Source: an uncultured Planctomycetota bacterium
GTDB taxonomy: Bacteria; Planctomycetota; Phycisphaerae; Sedimentisphaerales; Anaerobacaceae
Direction of reading: 5' to 3'
DNA: 10,722 nt
Assembly: GCA_903927855.1 (NCBI GenBank)
Contig: CAIYOL010000355.1
Coordinates: forward strand, 1 to 10,722
Part shown: in pieces, positions 6,339 to 10,722 of the stretch
How positions within the stretch are numbered: the stretch's first letter is position 1
How the letters are laid out: every line of letters begins with the position of its first letter
Translations under genes and position numbers: made by a program
Notes under the pieces: model-generated
Databases searched by the model: none
Seen by the model: only the letters and a program-made list of their open reading frames with translations
What the model was told of the DNA's origin: nothing

Positions 6339-7886
6339 ATGGCTGAAGAAGAAAAACAACCTGCAGCGTTGAAAAACACAGTAACAATAGAAGAGGCCGG
6401 CCCTTGTAAGAAAAAAGTAATCATAGAGGTTCCGGAGGATACGGTAAAACACGCCACCGACGAGCAGTATGAGACTTTGCGCAAGGATGCCTTGGTGCCG
6501 GGCTTTAGAAAAGGCAGGGCGCCCCGCCGGCTTCTCGAAAAAAGGTTCGGCAAAGACATCGGCGAGCAGGTCAAGCTGAAACTATTGGCTGACGCAAGCG
6601 ACGCAGCCCTTAAGGATAATAAGCTGGATATTCTTCGCGACCCGGATATTGATTTCGAAAAGGTAGAGCTGCCGGCTGCGGGGCCGCTGAAGTTTGAGTT
6701 TGAGGTCGAGGTGCGTCCGGAGTTTGATTTGCCGAAGCTCGAAGGTATCCCTGTAGAAAAGCAGAAGCTGAAAGTTACGGATGAGCAGCTCGACGGAGAG
6801 ATTGAGCATCTGCAAAAGTGGTCTGGTGTATGGACGCCGCGGGATGGCGGAAAAGTTGAGTTCGACGACCAGATAATAGCCGACGTCGTGCTGAAAATCG
6901 AAGGCGTCGAGGAGGAGCAGAAACTCAATAATATCGAGATATATGTCAGGGGCAACGGCTTTGTCGGGGCAATACCGGTAGAGAAACTGGATGAGCTTCT
7001 TGTAGGCGCCAAGTCCGGCGACACAAAGAAAACAAGTGTAGAGGTTCCGAAAACATATTTCCGGCAGGAGTATCGCGGTAAAAAAGTGGATATTCAAATT
7101 GCCGTTAAAGAAGTTAAGTGGCTCAAACCCGCGGCGCTGGATGAAAATTTATTCAAGAGAGTCGGCGTCAGGGATGAAAACGAGCTGCGGGAGAAACTGC
7201 GGGCCACTCTCCAGGCCCGGCTGGAGCAGCAGGTGCGGGGCGAGATGGCTGAGAAGATTTACAAATATATGCTCGACAGCACCAAGCTTGACCTGCCTGT
7301 AGATATAGTTGCGGAACAATCGGACGCACTGCTGAAGAGACAGTATTCCAGTCTGATGATGCGTGGGATTGGCCGCGAGCAGATTGAGGAGCACATGGAG
7401 CAGTTGCGTGCGGGCAGCGACCAGCAGGCCAACGAACAGCTCAAAACATTGTTTATAATGGCTAAGGTTGCCGAGAAGTTCAAGATTGAAGTAAGCGAAG
7501 AGGAAATTAACGGTCATATCGCCCAGTTGGCTGCTCAGCGGGGACAGCGCCCCGAAAGGATGAGGGAAGAAATGGAGCACGACGGCTCATTGGTGCAGTT
7601 TAAGCTGCAGGTCAGGGAAGATAAGTGCATCGCTAAATTGCTCGAATCAGCAAAAATAACTGAAGTCGAGCCTAAAAAGGAAACCAAAAAAGTCGAGAAA
7701 CCGGTCAAAACGGAAAAGGTAGCTAAGGCAGCGAAAACAACTGCGGAAGAGAAACCGGCTAAAACAGTCGCCAAGAAGCCGGCCAAAAAAACGGCCGGCA
7801 AGGCAGTTGTCGCAGAGGAAAAGCGGGCTGAAAAACGCAAAACAACCGCCCAAAAAAGAAAACCAAAGGGCAAAAATACCCGATAA
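6339..7886 (+). CDS. tig: Trigger factor with long Lys/Ala-rich C-terminal tail
   Basis: A 515-residue protein. It is a ribosome-bound chaperone that receives nascent chains at the exit tunnel. Residues about 12-130 form the ribosome-binding domain with the signature GFRKGRAP (55-62). Residues about 173-262 take the place of the FKBP-like prolyl isomerase domain, and 263-440 form the helical chaperone arms (YKYMLDSTKLDLP at 308-320; EVSEEEINGHI at 384-394). Residues 444-515 are an added low-complexity tail with 23 lysines and repeated PAKK/VAKK-like units; E. coli trigger factor has 432 residues and no such tail. The start at 6339 is set by AGGAG (6327-6331) with 7-base spacing; the longer frame from TTG 6261 has no ribosome site. 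The isomerase region lacks most aromatic pocket residues. It leads the clpP1-clpP2 cluster. Confidence 0.93.
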   Translation: MAEEEKQPAALKNTVTIEEAGPCKKKVIIEVPEDTVKHATDEQYETLRKDALVPGFRKGRAPRRLLEKRFGKDIGEQVKLKLLADASDAALKDNKLDILRDPDIDFEKVELPAAGPLKFEFEVEVRPEFDLPKLEGIPVEKQKLKVTDEQLDGEIEHLQKWSGVWTPRDGGKVEFDDQIIADVVLKIEGVEEEQKLNNIEIYVRGNGFVGAIPVEKLDELLVGAKSGDTKKTSVEVPKTYFRQEYRGKKVDIQIAVKEVKWLKPAALDENLFKRVGVRDENELREKLRATLQARLEQQVRGEMAEKIYKYMLDSTKLDLPVDIVAEQSDALLKRQYSSLMMRGIGREQIEEHMEQLRAGSDQQANEQLKTLFIMAKVAEKFKIEVSEEEINGHIAQLAAQRGQRPERMREEMEHDGSLVQFKLQVREDKCIAKLLESAKITEVEPKKETKKVEKPVKTEKVAKAAKTTAEEKPAKTVAKKPAKKTAGKAVVAEEKRAEKRKTTAQKRKPKGKNTR

Positions 7887-7929
7887 GGTATTTTGGTATC
7901 GATAATCAATCGTATGAAGGAAGCAATAA

Positions 7930-8583
7930 ATGTTTATTGAACGTCCTGAAAAAAAGATTTTGAAACCCCACGAGGCCCTTGACCAATACGGCCCAGGGAG
8001 CCAGTATCAACGTTATCGCCAGATGAGTCTCGATGATATGCTGCTGGATAACCGAATCGTTTTTCTGATAGGCGAGATATCATACGCCAGGGCTGCCGAG
8101 GTTATTATGAAAATGCTCTACCTCGACAATCTCAAACGCGACAGCGAAATCAGCCTGTACGTCAATTCCCCGGGCGGCAGCGTTGACGACACGATGGCTA
8201 TTTATGACACTATACGTTTTGTCGGCTCTCCTGTTGCGACCTATTGTATCGGCAGGGCCCAGTCCGGCGGCGCTGTGGTCCTGGCGGCCGGCACAAAGGG
8301 CAGACGTTTCGCACTTCCGCACGCTAAAGTTATGCTCCATCAGCCGTGGGGCGGGGTCAGCGGACAGGCAGCCGATATCAAAATCCAGGCGGAAGAAATC
8401 CTCAAAGCCAAAACTATGCTAAACGAGATTCTTGCCAAACATACCGGCCAGCCGATTGAGAAAATAGCCGCTGAGACCGAAAGAGACAGGTATATGACCG
8501 CAGATGAAGCTATGAAGTACGGCCTTATTGACGAAGTGCTCCACGAAGGAGACGAAGAAAAGAAAGTAAAAGCTAAAAAGTAA
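7930..8583 (+). CDS. clpP: ATP-dependent Clp protease proteolytic subunit ClpP1
   Basis: A 217-residue ClpP/S14 serine peptidase. The catalytic triad is in place: Ser112 (in GRAQSGGA), His137 (in MLHQP) and Asp186 (in ETERDRYM). [16 protein letters not shown] (79-94) and the EILAKHTGQ handle helix region (166-174) are typical. The residues around the active serine differ from the usual GQAASMGA block, which sets this paralogue apart from the next gene. The protein forms the barrel that degrades proteins unfolded by ClpX, ClpA or ClpC. An extra basic and acidic C-terminal end ([12 protein letters not shown]) is present. AAGGAAG (7917-7923) precedes the ATG. It lies 43 bases behind tig and 23 bases before clpP2. 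Confidence 0.95.
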   Translation: MFIERPEKKILKPHEALDQYGPGSQYQRYRQMSLDDMLLDNRIVFLIGEISYARAAEVIMKMLYLDNLKRDSEISLYVNSPGGSVDDTMAIYDTIRFVGSPVATYCIGRAQSGGAVVLAAGTKGRRFALPHAKVMLHQPWGGVSGQAADIKIQAEEILKAKTMLNEILAKHTGQPIEKIAAETERDRYMTADEAMKYGLIDEVLHEGDEEKKVKAKK

Positions 8584-8606
8584 AAACGCAATACGAGATA
8601 CAAAAT

Positions 8607-9239
8607 ATGACAATTAATCAAAATTTAGTGCCAATAGTAATTGAAAAAAGCGGGCGAACCGAACGTGCCTACGATATTTATTCCAGACTTCTCAAGGATA
8701 GAATAGTCTTTCTGGGCGGAGTGATTGATGATGATGCGGCGAATTTAGTTATCGCCCAGATGCTGTTCCTGAGCAACGAAAACAGCAAAAACGACATCCA
8801 TTTTTATATAAATTCAGCAGGCGGCTCAATCACTGCAGGTCTTGCCATATACGATACGATGCAGTTTCTGCGTTGTGATGTCGCGACTTATTGCGTCGGA
8901 CAGGCGGCAAGTATGGCGGCGGTGTTGCTGACAGGCGGCAGAGCCGGTAAGCGGTTCCTTTTGGCTAATAGCAGGGTGCTTTTGCATCAGCCGCTGATTG
9001 CAGGCGTACTGGAAGGGCCGGCTACCGATTTGGAGATTGAAACTAAGGAGATATTGCGTCTGCGCGCCCGGCTTTATGATATACTGGCCAAGCATACAGG
9101 CCAAAGCCCGGAAAAAATAGAAAAGGATTGCGACCGAAATCTCTGGCTGGAAGCAGAGGAAGCAATCAGCTACGGACTGGTCGATAGAATACTGCAGAAA
9201 GCGCCCGAAATCGTCAAAAATCAGGAGCAAGGCGGTTAA
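8607..9239 (+). CDS. clpP: ATP-dependent Clp protease proteolytic subunit ClpP2
   Basis: A 210-residue second ClpP. The triad is Ser102 (in GQAASMAA), His127 (in LLHQPL) and Asp176 (in KDCDRNLW). [15 protein letters not shown] (70-84) replaces the common NSPGGS by NSAGGS. The active-site block is closer to the canonical form than in ClpP1. The N-terminus begins with [23 protein letters not shown], the usual ClpP axial-loop and start region. It is an active peptidase by sequence, probably assembling with ClpP1 into a mixed barrel as known for ClpP1P2 pairs in actinobacteria and Listeria; assembly here is inference. No clear Shine-Dalgarno precedes the ATG; the 23-base spacer instead carries ATACGAGATAC, so translation may be coupled to clpP1. 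Confidence 0.95.
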   Translation: MTINQNLVPIVIEKSGRTERAYDIYSRLLKDRIVFLGGVIDDDAANLVIAQMLFLSNENSKNDIHFYINSAGGSITAGLAIYDTMQFLRCDVATYCVGQAASMAAVLLTGGRAGKRFLLANSRVLLHQPLIAGVLEGPATDLEIETKEILRLRARLYDILAKHTGQSPEKIEKDCDRNLWLEAEEAISYGLVDRILQKAPEIVKNQEQGG

Positions 9240-9263
9240 AAACGGATTGAAAGGTATACTCAG

Positions 9264-9848
9264 GTGAGAAAAACAATCTTGGTCGGATGCCTGCTCGCTG
9301 TTGTTGCAGGCTGCCATAGCAGCGACCCGGCAAGAGGGGTCAAGACACTCAAACAGGAAAACGCGGAGCTGAAAAGCCAACTCGAGCAATCCAAATCAGA
9401 GACCGAACAATTGAAAAGCCGGGTAGATGTCCTCTCCAAGCTGCCGTCTGAGGCCAGGATTGAACACCTCTACGATTTGCAAAAAATCATAATTACCAGG
9501 TACACTAATCTTTATGATAAAGATAAAGACGGCAAAAAAGAAAAGCTGCTCGTTTATATACAACCTGTTGATGAGCAAGGAGATATAGTAAAGGCGACCG
9601 GCTCTGTGGATGTAGAGTTGTGGGACTTGAACAAAGAGGCTGGCGAGGCGAAACTGGGCGCCTGGCAGGTAACGCCGGCTGAGCTGAAAAAGCTTTGGTG
9701 TGCGACACTTATAACAATTAATTACAGACTGCCTTTCGACGTGGGCGACAAAATCACCGGCAAAGAAAAGGAGCTGGTAGTCAAAGTAACCTTTACTGAT
9801 TATCCGAGCGGCAAGGTTTTTAAAGAACAAAAGATAATCCAGCCATAA
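9264..9848 (+). CDS. Small lipoprotein with N-terminal coiled coil, function unknown
   Basis: A 194-residue protein starting at GTG; GAAAGG (9249-9254) lies 9 bases upstream, and the start directly gives a lipoprotein signal (MRKTILVGCLLAVVAGC, lipobox VAGC, Cys17). Residues about 26-60 (from KTLKQENAELKSQLEQSK on) show heptad spacing of Leu/Val and charged residues, a likely coiled coil. A DKDKDGKKEK stretch (about 88-97) could be a loop, possibly cation binding. The rest looks beta-rich, with an even pattern of hydrophobic residues. I recognise no family. It lies 24 bases behind clpP2 and so may be co-transcribed with the tig-clpP cluster, although its envelope location gives no obvious link to Clp. 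Confidence 0.75.
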   Translation: MRKTILVGCLLAVVAGCHSSDPARGVKTLKQENAELKSQLEQSKSETEQLKSRVDVLSKLPSEARIEHLYDLQKIIITRYTNLYDKDKDGKKEKLLVYIQPVDEQGDIVKATGSVDVELWDLNKEAGEAKLGAWQVTPAELKKLWCATLITINYRLPFDVGDKITGKEKELVVKVTFTDYPSGKVFKEQKIIQP

Positions 9849-10162
9849 ACGCTTTATACAGCAGCAGTTACATCTGAAATCGGGGGTTAGCTACAATGAG
9901 ACAATTCCTTTCGTAAAATTCATTGAAACAGGCCAACGGCGATGTTATACGTGCAAAGATGCTGTTTTTTCGGAAACATGTTAAAACTATGGCTAAACGT
10001 ATGCAAACTGAGGCAAAACAGTGGCAAAACTTGTGAAAAACAGTACCAAAAGTGAGGAAAAAGTGTACAGAAAAGGGTGAAAAATAAAAAAAGTAGTCAA
10101 GAGACAAAATAAAAGAAGTTGCCTAAGTTAACAGAAATTTTTACACAGATTTTTTGGATTTG
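9849..10162. other. 314-base gap between convergent genes
   Basis: No convincing gene is present. The longest frame (minus, 9868-10107) is Phe/Cys-rich because it reads through A-tracts on the opposite strand and resembles no protein I know. There is no strong hairpin terminator for either flanking gene. The distinct content is the phased A-tract block (9983-10092) and a short imperfect direct repeat, ACAGAAATTTTT / ACAGATTTTTT, at 10131-10156 just past the end of the minus-strand gene. Confidence 0.6.
9983..10092. repeat. Helically phased A-tracts / degenerate 11-mer tandem repeat
   Basis: Ten A-runs of 3-5 bases follow each other with centres near 9984, 9996, 10006, 10016, 10027, 10038, 10049, 10060, 10072 and 10082, a mean step of about 10.8 bases, followed by a run of seven A (10086-10092). 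The units between runs are similar, for example CTGAGGCAAAA (10008-10018), CAGTGGCAAAA (10019-10029), CAGTACCAAAA (10041-10051) and GTGAGGAAAAA (10052-10062). A-tracts repeated in phase with the helix are known to curve DNA. Whether the block arose as a tandem repeat or by selection for curvature cannot be told from one copy. Confidence 0.65.
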
Positions 10163-10722
10163 TCATTCGTGCCAGGAGGTTTGTCCGAGCCAATCTTCAA
10201 TGAGCAAGGCAAGGTCGGAGGCGTCAACTAAGCTATCGCGATTGAGGTCGCCGGGCTGCTGGTCAGCGGAATTGAGCCATTCGAGCGCCTGGAAGGCGAA
10301 ATCGGTCAGGTCAGCAAGGCCATCGTTGGTTATGTCGGCAAGGAGCACCCAATCATAAGGCGGTATGCTCGCTTCGGCGGTGCCGCCGAAGGCGCCCATA
10401 TCGATTCGAAGGTTTTGTCCCCAAACATTATTCGGGTCATCGGGGATGGAAAGAAGCTCATCACCAAGCGGTGAGCCGGGGTTGCCGGCATCGATACATC
10501 GGCTGGTGACATCGTCATAGGTCCAGCGTTTTCGCACAACGTCCCAACTCCAACCTTCGCTTTTTAAATGATAGTCGTTGGCATCTGCATCAACAAAATA
10601 GGGGTCGGCATCGATGTTACCTAGGCCGGGGTAGCCGCCCTGAATATTGCTATAGGTAATTGTGACAGGCCATGTGAAGAGAAGCTGGTCAGGCCAATTA
10701 CCCCATATTATACAGTTTGTGA
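10163..10722 (-). CDS. Secreted right-handed beta-helix protein with C-terminal dockerin-like domain (5' end outside window)
   Basis: An open frame with no stop enters from the right edge and ends at TGA 10165-10163, giving 185 residues here. The first part (TNCIIWGN, then TITYSNIQGGYPGLGNIDADP, YFVDADANDYHLKS, CIDAGNPGSPLGDE and IDMGAFGGTAEAS in order) is the end of a parallel beta-helix of the kind abundant in Phycisphaerae surface proteins. It is followed by two Ca-binding loops of dockerin type: DITNDGLADLTD and DLNRDSLVDASD, each with a following hydrophobic helix (FAFQALEWL, LALLIEDWL). In clostridia such pairs dock enzymes to cohesins; in planctomycetes their partner is mostly unknown. 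The internal GTG at 10537 is not a start, since conserved sequence continues upstream of it. A signal peptide is expected but lies outside the window. Confidence 0.85.
   Translation of the reverse strand, partial: TNCIIWGNWPDQLLFTWPVTITYSNIQGGYPGLGNIDADPYFVDADANDYHLKSEGWSWDVVRKRWTYDDVTSRCIDAGNPGSPLGDELLSIPDDPNNVWGQNLRIDMGAFGGTAEASIPPYDWVLLADITNDGLADLTDFAFQALEWLNSADQQPGDLNRDSLVDASDLALLIEDWLGQTSWHE

Noticed and set aside
6302..7024. Minus-strand 240-residue Ser-rich frame
   Set aside because: It is opposite tig, has Ser/Phe-rich composition typical of an antisense shadow, and resembles no family.
9983..10092. CRISPR array
   Set aside because: Units are about 11 bases and degenerate, with no conserved 25-40 base repeats or unique spacers, and no cas gene is present.
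9868..10107. Minus-strand 79-residue Phe/Cys-rich frame
   Set aside because: Its composition is caused by reading the phased A-tracts on the other strand; no ribosome site or known motif.

Overview
The window looks like a chromosomal segment from a Gram-negative member of the Planctomycetota, most likely the Phycisphaerae/Sedimentisphaerales group. This is inferred from a combination of traits: a PEP-CTERM exosortase substrate, a beta-helix protein ending in a dockerin-like Ca-binding pair, two tandem clpP genes behind tig, a trigger factor with a long Lys/Ala tail, and moderate GC. It is mostly housekeeping DNA. I see no defence system, prophage, insertion sequence or CRISPR array.

Layout. 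1-705 (minus) is the N-terminal two thirds of an MltA-type lytic transglycosylase lipoprotein that runs off the left edge. 928-1257 (plus) is a DUF486/DMT_6 small membrane protein, ending three bases from the end of a convergent ygiQ radical-SAM gene (1261-3093, minus). Upstream of ygiQ on the minus strand lies a 49-codon gene for ribosomal protein bL34 (rpmH, 3218-3367) that is easily missed because of its size. Then come mtfA (M90 zinc peptidase, 3468-4235) and a protein-L-isoaspartate methyltransferase with a signal peptide (4245-5063), which form a tight two-gene unit. rpmH and ygiQ each have a near-consensus sigma70-type promoter, so the minus-strand block is not one simple operon.

From 5318 the plus strand carries a PEP-CTERM protein, a tRNA-Gly(GCC) with a strong promoter and a heptamer-repeat leader, a structured leader, and then tig, clpP1, clpP2 and a small coiled-coil lipoprotein, closely spaced in one direction (7887-7929, 8584-8606 and 9240-9263 are the gaps). 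This is a protein folding and degradation cluster: nascent-chain chaperone plus two ClpP subunits that could form a mixed ClpP1P2 protease. clpX is not in the window.

The right end holds a 314-base gap with about ten helically phased A-tracts (predicted curved DNA or a decayed 11-mer repeat), followed by the C-terminal part of a secreted beta-helix/dockerin-like protein on the minus strand. The points most worth a second look are the exported isoaspartate methyltransferase, the unlinked rpmH, the near-leaderless ygiQ transcript, the heptamer repeats in the tRNA leader, the mutually exclusive hairpins before tig, the modified trigger factor, and the phased A-tracts.
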